Source: DATDCV01 sp036524155
GTDB taxonomy: Bacteria > Verrucomicrobiota > Verrucomicrobiia > Limisphaerales > UBA8199
Assembly (NCBI GenBank): GCA_036524155.1
Contig: DATDCV010000225.1
Span: forward strand, 1 to 8,245
Length of the DNA stretch: 8,245 bases
Direction of reading: 5' to 3'
Every line of letters starts with the position of its first letter. Position 1 is the first letter of the stretch. A program made the position numbers and the translations under genes. Of this stretch, positions 1 to 7,309 are shown in pieces. The notes under the pieces were generated by a model. That model was given only the letters and a program-made list of their open reading frames with translations. It was not told the origin of the DNA and searched no databases.

Positions 1-1
1 G

Positions 2-148
2 GCCGAAACCCGCGCCCCCTTCCTGATCGCGGGTGCCGGCGCCGCCATCAGCCTGCTGCTGTTCGCCATCGCCTGGTCCCTCGCCACCCGCCGGGAACGG
101 GCCATCGCCCTGGCCCGGGAAATGACCGCGGCGCTGCGTGCACGCTGA
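2..148 (+). CDS. C-terminal end of a membrane protein, possibly a CHASE-type sensor (partial)
   Basis: This is the last 48 codons of a gene that begins before the window; the frame is open from the first bases and ends at TGA 146-148. Visible residues 7-28 form one hydrophobic helix (FLIAGAGAAISLLLFAIAWS and on), followed by a positive cluster (ATRRERA) and an amphipathic stretch, IALAREMTAALRAR. A helix followed by R-rich 'ALAREMTAALR' is how I remember the junction between an extracytoplasmic CHASE sensor domain and the cytoplasmic PAS/kinase or cyclase part. That would make this a signal-transducing receptor in the inner membrane. If so, it is odd that the protein stops 20 residues after the membrane, with no output domain. 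Reading on in frame past the TGA gives nothing PAS-like. It may be naturally short, truncated, or another membrane protein. The membrane helix is seen; the CHASE link is inference. The gene is convergent with the RHS cluster. Confidence 0.5.
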   Translation, partial: AETRAPFLIAGAGAAISLLLFAIAWSLATRRERAIALAREMTAALRAR

Positions 149-331
149 GGCAGATTACGCGGTGAGGAGGAGGAAAGCTTCTTAGTGGATCGACCTTCGT
201 ATTAAGAAAGTCGCGGTAAAACCGGAAGCGAAGGGAAAGAAGACCGGAACGCACACCGTTGTTCTGTTGATCGGTGCCGTGACGGGCGATCCATCCCTGT
301 CTCCGTCGCTTCGTGCGGCCTATATTACAAT
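149..331. other. Intergenic stretch with no recognisable gene
   Basis: This stretch lies between the stop of the membrane protein and the stop of the RHS fragment, so the two sides converge. I see no start codon with a ribosome binding site that opens a believable gene, no tRNA-like fold and no clear terminator hairpin with a T-run. A plus-strand frame without stops runs from 186 to TAA 333-335 (reads VAVKPEAKGKKTGTHTVV in its middle) but has no usable start codon. Confidence 0.4.
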
Positions 332-571
332 CTAATTAACTGACACCTTTTCGTCATACTGGTAAACCCAAAAGGAAGAATCCGCCAAAGCACAGTTCGT
401 GCGCTGATTGGCGCGATTGTATCCGTAGGCGTGAGAATCGAGTGCCTGGAGCGAGGCATCAACCGTGGTGATGTTGGTCAACCGATTCAGCCAATCGTAT
501 TGTTTTGTCGTGCTCATCACAACCTGAGCATTATGGGCGAAGTCAATTTGCCGGACCAGCGACGAATAATC
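332..571 (-). pseudogene. Orphan fragment of an RHS/YD-repeat gene
   Basis: Read on the minus strand, bases 571 to 353 encode about 73 residues of YD-repeat protein (including AHNAQVVMSTTKQYDWLNRL and ANQRTNCALADSSFWVYQYD). They are nearly identical to residues 1426-1499 of the large RHS protein in this window, with T-to-A and S-to-R changes among them. After YQYD the similarity stops and the frame ends in a six-residue foreign tail, EKVSVN, then TAG. At the other end the codon just before the matching segment is an in-frame TAG, so there is no proper start. An internal ATG could yield a 62-residue peptide, but it would lack a complete fold. The fragment begins 17 bases past the stop of the putative immunity gene. 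RHS loci often carry such displaced fragments as scars of tip exchange. Here, however, the segment comes from mid-shell rather than from the core next to the tip, so it is not a standard orphan toxin tip. Confidence 0.8.
352..571. repeat. Direct repeat copy A (orphan copy)
   Basis: This segment aligns without gaps to 2746-2965 in the same orientation (offset 2394). I count 10 mismatches in 220 bases. All lie between about 374 and 445; bases 446-571 are identical to 2840-2965. The match breaks sharply at both ends: past 571 this copy reads ctaagcagcg, while the other reads aacgtaagaa. Confidence 0.9.
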
Positions 572-587
572 CTAAGCAGCGTCTGAG

Positions 588-932
588 CTATTCGATTTTG
601 CCCCTAGCAACAATGTCCTCCTCCACCCAGTCGTTTGTGTGCTGTGCGCCGTCGCAGTTCCTTCGCCACTGCTTCCAGCCGCGGTTAACCGCACGCTCGA
701 AGTAAGGACCTCTTAGAATGCACGGGTTGGTGGGGGCGTACGGGCTGACGTCAACGCCGACCTCGTAAACAACATCCGGGGTCGATGTTCCGGTTCCGTG
801 TCCGGTTGGAGCGCCGTTCCGTTGCACATCCTCGATGGCAGCGCGAAAGGTGGGGGCACGCACGAGATAGATGGTGTCCTCTGAATCCCTCCTTCCATAT
901 GAATTCCAAAAAACAACTTCGTAGATGTTCAT
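588..932 (-). CDS. Small protein after the RHS tip, putative immunity protein
   Basis: A 114-residue acidic-to-neutral protein with no signal peptide or membrane segment, so it is expected in the cytoplasm. Its place directly after a variable RHS tip is the usual place of an immunity protein, which binds and blocks the tip toxin so that the producer is not harmed. I do not recognise the family. Visible features are an N-terminal strand-like MNIYEVVFWNSYG, then DTIYLVRAPTFRAAIEDV, a strand VVYEVGVDVS, the phrase CILRGPYFERAVNRGWKQW, and a charged end NDWVEEDIVA. I chose ATG 932-930 because GAAGAG, a weak Shine-Dalgarno, lies 8 bases upstream; it starts 5 bases after the RHS stop. A GTG at 941-939 in the same frame would overlap the RHS TGA (GTGA) and add three residues. 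Either way translation looks coupled to the RHS gene. The immunity role is inferred from position only; the gene itself looks real. Confidence 0.75.
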   Translation of the reverse strand: MNIYEVVFWNSYGRRDSEDTIYLVRAPTFRAAIEDVQRNGAPTGHGTGTSTPDVVYEVGVDVSPYAPTNPCILRGPYFERAVNRGWKQWRRNCDGAQHTNDWVEEDIVARGKIE

Positions 933-933
933 A

Positions 934-948
934 CATTTCACTCTTCGG
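934..948 (-). promoter_or_regulatory. RHS stop / immunity start junction with weak ribosome binding site
   Basis: On the minus strand the sequence reads GAAGAG-TGA-AATGT-ATG. The RHS gene ends at the TGA (940-938). GAAGAG overlaps its last codons and is well placed for ATG 932. An alternative GTG start shares bases with the TGA. This layout fits translational coupling, so that the small protein is made whenever the full RHS chain is completed. Confidence 0.5.
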
Positions 949-1507
949 CGGATGCAGGGATCACCGAACCGCGAGCAGTTGGCCTGTCGAGTGTTGGAAA
1001 GGCATGAACGCTTCCATCCTTCTCAACCTTCAGCTTAATGCGGGTGGTGCATTCACCCTTTGAGTAACCGATTGTGGTTCTAAACGCGTTCGGCCTCCCA
1101 AACGGCAGGCCGGCATCGTACACATAGTTGTTCAGCTGGCTGAAGTGTGTATGGCTGAACTCCGCTCGGTGCTTGCGCAGGGCCTCGTTTATCATCACCC
1201 TAACGTGAGCATCGTCAATCCCCGGTGCGAAGTAGCTGGTGGGGCCACGGCTTGCGGCCTGTGCCTTGGCGGCGTCCCCCGCGAAAAACTCGAAGTGTTT
1301 GACCCATTTGTTGCCGGCTTGGTTTGGTATTCTGCCCTGGTATTCCAGAACAATGCTTGCTCGCTGTGGCCGGGAAGCTAGGTCGTTCCAGATAAGCCCT
1401 TTGAACTGCGGCTCGTCGGCTACCGCTCTCAGCAGTGCGTGGTCGACCAGCTCATAGCGCTTCTTTTCACCATTCAGTATCCGGGTGATTATTTGTACCC
1501 CACGCGG
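938..1507 (-). other. C-terminal tip domain of the RHS protein, family unknown
   Basis: These bases encode residues about 1912-2100, after the conserved RHS core and a hydrophobic linker. I do not recognise the fold. Histidines and acids that might be catalytic cluster in the second half: H1982 (KHFEFFAGD), D2009-D2010-A-H2012, H2024, H2030-T-H2032 (EFSHTHF), then C2064 and H2079 (VHAFPT) in a strand-rich end (RIKLKVEKDGSVHAFP). Tips in this position are commonly nucleases, deaminases, ADP-ribosylating or pore-forming domains; nothing here lets me choose among them. The boundary is estimated from where RHS-like sequence ends, not from an alignment. Confidence 0.6.
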
Positions 1508-4500
1508 ATTGGGCCCGAGAGGGACCGCAAGGGCGGCGACGTCGAGCGCTATTGTTGCCAGGCCGGCCCCGGTGCTTAAGTCAACCCCCAGGACGAGTAG
1601 GTCGAGCGCCGTGTCTAGGCCAATTTCGCCGCCAACGTCAACTCTTGTGAGGGGGCTATTACCAACGAATCCGTAGAGATTTGCCCCTCCCGCCTCTCCG
1701 AGCGGGTCGCGGCTCAGCCACCTTCCGGTGCTTGGATCATAGTACCTGTAGCCGTAATAGTAGCGGCCCGTTTCCCACTCGTAAAGCTTGGTTGAAAACA
1801 ACAGGTTGAACTCACTGGCCATCGGACCCGAGCCCCGAAGCACCTCGCCAAAGGGGCCGTACCCATAGCGCGCTGCGCTCGTGCCATCACCAGCATCAAT
1901 CAGCGCGCTGACGTTCCCATTCGCATCATACGCGGCGAAGCAGTTGGTCGTTGAGGTCCCGTTGTATGTGATCTTGAGCAAGCCGCCCACGCCACCCGCG
2001 CCCTGGAGAGAGCCGGAAAGATCGAGGCCCCATAGATAAGAGCGGATGACCCCGTTGTTGGTTGCATTCAGTTCCGATAATAAATTCCATTCGTCGTACA
2101 AGAACTTCAAATCGGCTAATAAAGCGCCTGTGCCGGAGGTGTTCGGCCAGACCCTCTTCGTGATGCGGCGCCCCTGTGGATCATACCCGAAGTCCAGGCG
2201 CTGCTGGGGTCCCGTCGAAGTGTTTACCACCATTCGGGTAAGCCGGTTTTCGGCATCCCAAGTGTAGCTCCAACGGCCGTCGTTGGTGAGGTTACCGTCC
2301 AGGTCATAGCCGAAGGATTCCGGGGTCTGCGGCAGGAAATTCGTGCGGGCGATGCTGCTGACGATGTCGGGGTTTGAGCCGTTGTTCAGGACCGCCACGT
2401 TCGTGACGGGCGCATAAGTGCCGTTGCCGACCAGCAGTTCGCCCCAGAAATAATCGCCTTTCCGGGAGGTGGTCGCGTGGGAACCGCCCGGGCCCCAGAG
2501 AGTGACGGTGGCGCTGGCGTTGGCGGTCCCAAGCATCTGTACATAACCGGGCACCGTGCGACTGGTGTACTGGTTGAGAGTATTCGCGCTGTAATTCTGG
2601 ACGTGCAGGTTCCCGCCGAATCTATCGCCACCCGAACCGGCCACCCGGCGGTTGCCGATGTCGTCGAAGGCATAAGTAAACTGCTGACCGGCCATGGGCG
2701 TGCCGTCCTGCCAGTACTTGCGGCCCGAGATCACCTGACCGAGCACGTCATACTGGTAAACCCAAAACGAGGAATCGGCCAAAGCACAGTTCGTGCGCTG
2801 GTTGGCTGAATTATATCCGTAGGCGTGAGAATCAAGTGTCTGGAGCGAGGCATCAACCGTGGTGATGTTGGTCAACCGATTCAGCCAATCGTATTGTTTT
2901 GTCGTGCTCATCACAACCTGAGCATTATGGGCGAAGTCAATTTGCCGGACCAGCGACGAATAATCAACGTAAGAATACGTCGCGCTGTCGGGGCCGTCGG
3001 TAACGGTTTGGAGGCGGGAGGAAGCGTCGTACGAAAAGGATTGTTGGATAAATGGATTATTGGACAGCCGGAGAACGAAATTGGTCCGGCGGAGGAATTC
3101 GTCGCAGATGTTGGTGATGGAGAGACCGGCGAGGGGGCCGGCGGTGAAGGCTTCGGAAAGGAGGAGGCCGGTGTCGCTGTAGCAGAAGCTTTGGCTCGAT
3201 GATCCCTGAGCCGCAGAAGTGCGCCGCCCCTGCCGGTCGTAACCATAAGTGATTGCGGGCGTCGTATCCGAATAGGCCACGTTGCTGAGGTCCCCGGCGT
3301 TGTTGTAGGCGTACGTCGTCGTGATCCCCCGAGCCCAGGTGCGGGTGTAGAGGCGTCCAGCCGGGGTGTTGGTGTAGAGGGGCCCCTGGCCGTCTGCGTA
3401 CACCTTGTTGCGCAGCCAGCCGCGGTTGGCGTCGTAGTTCCAGGTGGTCGTAGCGGTGCCGGAATTGAGCGCTAAATTTTGCCAGGTTTTCATGGTCCTC
3501 ATCCGGCCTTGGGCATCATAGGTGTATTCAACCGGGTATGTTCTTGACCCGTATGTTTTCTTGAGCAGGCCCGTTGGGAAGTACTCGTTGGTGACGCTGG
3601 TACCGTCCGCCAGAGTGGTTTTCAGGATCCGGCCGATGCTGTCAAAGAAATTGGTGGTGACCTGTGGTCCCTGGCCAGGGGCGGGGGCTGGCGCTATGCT
3701 GCTGCTGAGCTGATCCGCGTTGTTGAAGTAACTGATATTCGTGGCATACGAGCCATCGGGGCGCCTTTCGGCGAGCTGGTTTTGGCGCCCGAACGCGTCA
3801 TACGCATACGTAATGTGGGCTGTTTCGAAATGATACTGAGAGTAGCTTCTGACGGTGGAAACATTCGTGCCACACTGGGCAATCGTTTGGGTCTCCGAGG
3901 CGTCCGGAGCCGTGATAGTCGTGGTGCGCTGATCGCCGGAGGGAACCATTTCAATCGTGTTCGTCAGGCCGCCGGCGACTGAGATTGAGTGGTCACTGGC
4001 GGGGGTGGTAACGTTTAGACCCACCAGCAGGGCGGAGTCTGAGCCGTCCTGGGGCCAGGCATAGGTGCAGGTGCGCTTGCAGGCCAGGCCCCATTCCATT
4101 ACGTAATCTGTGACCGTGCGGGTTATGCGGTCGGAGCCCGCGAAATCGATCGAATTGTTGGCATTCATGTCGGTGGCGGTGCATTCGAGCTCACCCTTGG
4201 GATTATACTGATAGAGCGTGGTGACGCCGTCGGGGTCAACCTCGCGGGAGAGCTGGCCCAGAGCGTTGTAAAAGGACCGGTGTTCGGGGAAGGGCTGGTT
4301 TGCAGCGGAATACACGGTCTTGTAAGTGCGGCCAAGCATATCGGTATAGGTTTTGGTCCATTCCGCCGTATCCTGGTACGAGGAGTCGAGCTTGACTTCC
4401 TTAGTGTAAGCGGTTGTGGCTCCGCTGCCGTCATTTTCCACGCCGTATTCATAACGCACGGGGAAGACAGCCGTGCCAGTGACTTTTTGCAGGGAGCCAT

Positions 4501-7240
4501 CCTGGTAATAGGTTTCGATGCGGGTGCCGCCATCGGGGTAGGTGATGGTCTTGACGGTCTGGCCGTTTCCGTCTTTCGTTTCCAGGTATGAGGTGCTGCC
4601 GCCAAGGGCATTCGTCTCGAAGATCAGCCGGCCAGCTACGTCAAAAACGACCTGCTGGTTAATAATTACCTTGCCGTCCGTGCCCACACGGATCGTGGCC
4701 AAGACATTCCCGGCGGCATCCAGCACGTTGCTGGTGGTAATCCCGTTGCGCAGAGTGCCGACATCCCGGTTCAGTCCGTCGTACACGTGAGTGGTAGTGC
4801 TTCCGTCTCTGTTGATGACGCTTTCGATGCCGCAGCAGCCGTAGTTTATTTGCTCCAGAGTCCCGTCTGTGAACCACGTGACGTAGCGTCGCCCGAGTGA
4901 GTCAAAGGCCCACTGGGTGTCGGCATTGACAGGGTAATCCTGGCCTAACTGGCTTCCTAGCGCTATATCACAAGTTTGCGGAATATACACCTGGCCTTTC
5001 GAGTCCACATCGCTGATGACTTTTGTTCCGTTCGTAACGGTTGTCCAGGTACTGTCAGGCGCGCCGGTTGAAACCGCGGTCCTCTTACGCCCGTCAGGTA
5101 AATACGCGTAGGAATAGATCTGCAAAGTACCGTCGGGGTTTACGGTAGACTTTGGGTAGCCTGCGAACGACGGGTCATCGGCAACGTAAGTTGTCGTGGT
5201 GACGAGATTGCCACTGTTGGTCCAGCTTGCGCCAGGTGTGGAGCAGCGAGCGGTGCGGTTTCCAGATGGGTAGTTCAGACTGTACTCGCGCGCCACCTCG
5301 ACGCCCAGCAGTTTCTCGATGCGCGTTTCGGAATCGTTCGTTCCGTCAAGGGGGGTGTAGTCGTATTGGACGACCCGGCATTGGTTTTCCGGTGCATTAG
5401 TAGCGGCGTTCAGAAACTGGGAGATCTCCTTCAGCACTCGGTTTTGGGTGTCGTATTCGTATCGCTGCCAAAATCCGCTGGGTTGGACGACCATTTTAAG
5501 GTTGCCATAGTTTGTGCCATCAGCCGCCTGGTTATCGTAGTAAAAGTACTGCGTTGTTAGGGCCGGTCCAGAGGGGCCGACGACTTGCTTGGTGAGCACG
5601 CGGCCGTAGTTGGCCAGGTCGGTGTAGTACTTTACCTCTTGATGGATGATATTGTTGAGCGAGTCTCTGATCGTATTGGTGCGCACGAGCAGCGTCGGGT
5701 TCCAGATGCGACTTTCTTTGCGCAGGCCGTTTCCAGAGGTCAGGATCCACCCTTGATCAGCGGCAGACCAATCGTAAATGTACTGCCTCGTGTTGCCGTT
5801 GCTGATTGTGACCACAACCTGGTTAGTGGAGGACCCTTGCGCAACGGCCGTTGTTGAGATAGGGTTCTGGCCTGAAAGATCGTAGAGTCCGCCGGTAAGC
5901 GGGCCAAACTGATCATAGAAGGCGATTGTGAAGGACGTTGCGCCCTGGGTTTGGATGTCGGCGAGGCAAAGAGAACCTGCGTTCCTCACCTGGCGGAGAG
6001 CGCCATTGGCGCGGATGACGTCAGCGCCAGTCAAATCGCCTGAAAGTTCGAGGGCAGCAGGGGTGGTGAGCGCGGGTGAGGGAGACGAAGCAGTGAGCCG
6101 CATAGCGCTACTTCCGACACCGTAAGCTGCGGGGCCGAGCTCGGCTTGAATGCTGATGCCGCCGTCGGTCAATGCGACGTTGGCGGCGCCGGGAGTCTGG
6201 CTGCAACCGGCGCATCCAGAAGCGGCGCATTGGACTTCGATCCAGTTGGTTTCACCGTGATAGTACAGGCAGCCGTTCGTGCTAGTGGTGGAGTAAGGCG
6301 CTGCCAGATCGACCGAAATGTACTGAGTCCCGCCGGTCCCGGTCCCCCGGACATTCTTTTTGGTCTTCGTAACTACCGGCACGTCATTGGAGAGCCATTG
6401 TCGGCACAACAGGTAATCGATCTGAAACGGCTGATTGGGCGGCACACTGTCCACTTTGAACCGAATCTCCACCATTTCGCGGGCTCCCGTCATCTCATCT
6501 TCAGTAAGCCAGAGCCAACCATGAGGCGATTCCTTTCCGCAGGGCAACCATTCGTTTGTCGGGCTCGTTTGCAGCCACGAGGTAATGAGGGTTAACGTAG
6601 TGAACTCGTTGGTCCAAAGCATGTACGTAACGCTCGTCCCCGCAACGTAGTCGTACCCGCAGGGTCCGAGGGTGCAGTTCGTGAAAACGGTTGTTCTGCC
6701 CCATTCCCAAGGGGAGGACCAAGATTCAGATGCATCGCCGCGCGACCAAAAATTGTAATTGTCTCCGGCGCAGTGCACCCAAAACCATACGTACGGAAGG
6801 TACGCAATTTCATTTGTGTGCAATGGTGGATCGTAGTTATAGACCCACCATGATCCATCCCAGTCGCAGACACCGTATCCGCTGTCGCCGCCCATCCTGT
6901 TCCAGTTGTACCCGCCCTGGTAGAAATCAGTTACGTTACAGTTCCCCGAATAGGTTCTATATAGGTAGTTTGAATAGCTCCCTCTCCAGTACGGGTCTGA
7001 ACAATTACTGGAAGCTGAGAAGAGGATGTCAGGAATCTCATCGGAGATATATAGGTTAGTGTAGCATTTCTGAAGCGGCGGGCACGCTTTGAAGGATGGC
7101 AGCTCCCCGCACTTTGTAGCTGTGTTGAGTTGACTCCTCGCTTCCAAGGTAAACGTAAAGTCAGACGATTGTTGACCGGACACACTGCGCAAACCGGCCG
7201 AAGTGACGGCGCTGAGGAGCAAGAGATTAATGATTTTCAT
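938..7240 (-). CDS. Secreted RHS/YD-repeat protein with variable C-terminal tip (putative polymorphic toxin)
   Basis: A single intact frame of 2100 residues. Residues 1-22 look like a Sec signal peptide (MKIINLLLLSAVTSAG, cut near VSG|QQ), so the protein is exported. Residues about 23-345 form a Trp/Tyr-rich module with 15 cysteines, ending in QCAASGCAGC. Residues about 350-590 are a linker beta region that resembles others in verrucomicrobial RHS proteins. YD repeats fill about 590-1817 (YEYDTQNR, VYDGLNR, YTYDAQGR, YGYDRQGR, FGYDPQGRR and many more). They contain GCCG near 800 and a probable beta insert at about 1570-1643. The RHS core follows: YYYGYRYYDPSTGRW at 1827-1841, then RDPLGEAGG at 1844-1852. 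In RHS and TcC proteins the repeats form a closed shell around the C-terminal toxin, and the core region cuts the tip free by conserved Asp residues. After G1871 the sequence changes character: a hydrophobic linker at about 1877-1908, then an unassigned tip at 1912-2100. ATG 7240 has only a weak AGAG site upstream. Toxin function is inferred. Confidence 0.9.
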   Translation of the reverse strand: MKIINLLLLSAVTSAGLRSVSGQQSSDFTFTLEARSQLNTATKCGELPSFKACPPLQKCYTNLYISDEIPDILFSASSNCSDPYWRGSYSNYLYRTYSGNCNVTDFYQGGYNWNRMGGDSGYGVCDWDGSWWVYNYDPPLHTNEIAYLPYVWFWVHCAGDNYNFWSRGDASESWSSPWEWGRTTVFTNCTLGPCGYDYVAGTSVTYMLWTNEFTTLTLITSWLQTSPTNEWLPCGKESPHGWLWLTEDEMTGAREMVEIRFKVDSVPPNQPFQIDYLLCRQWLSNDVPVVTKTKKNVRGTGTGGTQYISVDLAAPYSTTSTNGCLYYHGETNWIEVQCAASGCAGCSQTPGAANVALTDGGISIQAELGPAAYGVGSSAMRLTASSPSPALTTPAALELSGDLTGADVIRANGALRQVRNAGSLCLADIQTQGATSFTIAFYDQFGPLTGGLYDLSGQNPISTTAVAQGSSTNQVVVTISNGNTRQYIYDWSAADQGWILTSGNGLRKESRIWNPTLLVRTNTIRDSLNNIIHQEVKYYTDLANYGRVLTKQVVGPSGPALTTQYFYYDNQAADGTNYGNLKMVVQPSGFWQRYEYDTQNRVLKEISQFLNAATNAPENQCRVVQYDYTPLDGTNDSETRIEKLLGVEVAREYSLNYPSGNRTARCSTPGASWTNSGNLVTTTTYVADDPSFAGYPKSTVNPDGTLQIYSYAYLPDGRKRTAVSTGAPDSTWTTVTNGTKVISDVDSKGQVYIPQTCDIALGSQLGQDYPVNADTQWAFDSLGRRYVTWFTDGTLEQINYGCCGIESVINRDGSTTTHVYDGLNRDVGTLRNGITTSNVLDAAGNVLATIRVGTDGKVIINQQVVFDVAGRLIFETNALGGSTSYLETKDGNGQTVKTITYPDGGTRIETYYQDGSLQKVTGTAVFPVRYEYGVENDGSGATTAYTKEVKLDSSYQDTAEWTKTYTDMLGRTYKTVYSAANQPFPEHRSFYNALGQLSREVDPDGVTTLYQYNPKGELECTATDMNANNSIDFAGSDRITRTVTDYVMEWGLACKRTCTYAWPQDGSDSALLVGLNVTTPASDHSISVAGGLTNTIEMVPSGDQRTTTITAPDASETQTIAQCGTNVSTVRSYSQYHFETAHITYAYDAFGRQNQLAERRPDGSYATNISYFNNADQLSSSIAPAPAPGQGPQVTTNFFDSIGRILKTTLADGTSVTNEYFPTGLLKKTYGSRTYPVEYTYDAQGRMRTMKTWQNLALNSGTATTTWNYDANRGWLRNKVYADGQGPLYTNTPAGRLYTRTWARGITTTYAYNNAGDLSNVAYSDTTPAITYGYDRQGRRTSAAQGSSSQSFCYSDTGLLLSEAFTAGPLAGLSITNICDEFLRRTNFVLRLSNNPFIQQSFSYDASSRLQTVTDGPDSATYSYVDYSSLVRQIDFAHNAQVVMSTTKQYDWLNRLTNITTVDASLQTLDSHAYGYNSANQRTNCALADSSFWVYQYDVLGQVISGRKYWQDGTPMAGQQFTYAFDDIGNRRVAGSGGDRFGGNLHVQNYSANTLNQYTSRTVPGYVQMLGTANASATVTLWGPGGSHATTSRKGDYFWGELLVGNGTYAPVTNVAVLNNGSNPDIVSSIARTNFLPQTPESFGYDLDGNLTNDGRWSYTWDAENRLTRMVVNTSTGPQQRLDFGYDPQGRRITKRVWPNTSGTGALLADLKFLYDEWNLLSELNATNNGVIRSYLWGLDLSGSLQGAGGVGGLLKITYNGTSTTNCFAAYDANGNVSALIDAGDGTSAARYGYGPFGEVLRGSGPMASEFNLLFSTKLYEWETGRYYYGYRYYDPSTGRWLSRDPLGEAGGANLYGFVGNSPLTRVDVGGEIGLDTALDLLVLGVDLSTGAGLATIALDVAALAVPLGPNPRGVQIITRILNGEKKRYELVDHALLRAVADEPQFKGLIWNDLASRPQRASIVLEYQGRIPNQAGNKWVKHFEFFAGDAAKAQAASRGPTSYFAPGIDDAHVRVMINEALRKHRAEFSHTHFSQLNNYVYDAGLPFGRPNAFRTTIGYSKGECTTRIKLKVEKDGSVHAFPTLDRPTARGSVIPASAEE
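2746..2965. repeat. Direct repeat copy B (inside the RHS gene)
   Basis: This is the in-gene copy of the repeat at 352-571, encoding residues about 1426-1499 in the YD-repeat shell. Together the two copies bracket the last 600 codons of the RHS gene and the whole putative immunity gene. Recombination between them would remove 2394 bases. Confidence 0.9.
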
Positions 7241-7309
7241 GGGTTATTACTCTGTTCTTGACGGTCTGCGGTTAATGGTCGGGTGCCGAACAAAACCTGA
7301 TGCGGGAGA
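7241..7309 (-). other. Short spacer between beta-helix gene and RHS gene
   Basis: On the minus strand this spacer holds no convincing promoter or hairpin terminator. The bases before the RHS start read AGAG-TAATAACCC-ATG, a weak ribosome binding site at 9 bases. This favours one transcript covering both genes, though a weak promoter cannot be ruled out. Confidence 0.4.

Noticed and set aside
48..254. 68-residue open frame on the minus strand
   Set aside because: It is antisense to the membrane-protein end and runs into the non-coding spacer. The plus-strand frame has a clear membrane helix, so the real gene is on that strand.
281..301. Imperfect hairpin (gacggg / ccctgtc) as a terminator
   Set aside because: The stem is short and bulged and no T-run follows on either strand.
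186..335. Plus-strand stop-free frame of 49 codons
   Set aside because: There is no ATG, GTG or TTG start in frame with a ribosome binding site, and no recognisable family. It is too short to support as a gene.
2825..3202. 125-residue open frame on the plus strand
   Set aside because: It is antisense to the YD repeats. Part of it recurs at 421-571 only because the repeat recurs there.
4165..4611. 148-residue open frame on the minus strand in another frame
   Set aside because: It is an out-of-frame reading of the RHS repeats, rich in Pro, Ser, Thr and Arg as expected for a shadow of GC-rich coding DNA.
6146..6595. 149-residue open frame on the plus strand
   Set aside because: It lies wholly inside the RHS gene on the opposite strand. 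Its composition is that of an antisense shadow, with no recognisable domain or ribosome binding site.
938..7240. Possible frameshifts or a split gene in the long RHS frame
   Set aside because: The frame is open over all 2100 codons, with RHS-type sequence in the same frame from the signal peptide to the tip, so no break needs to be assumed.
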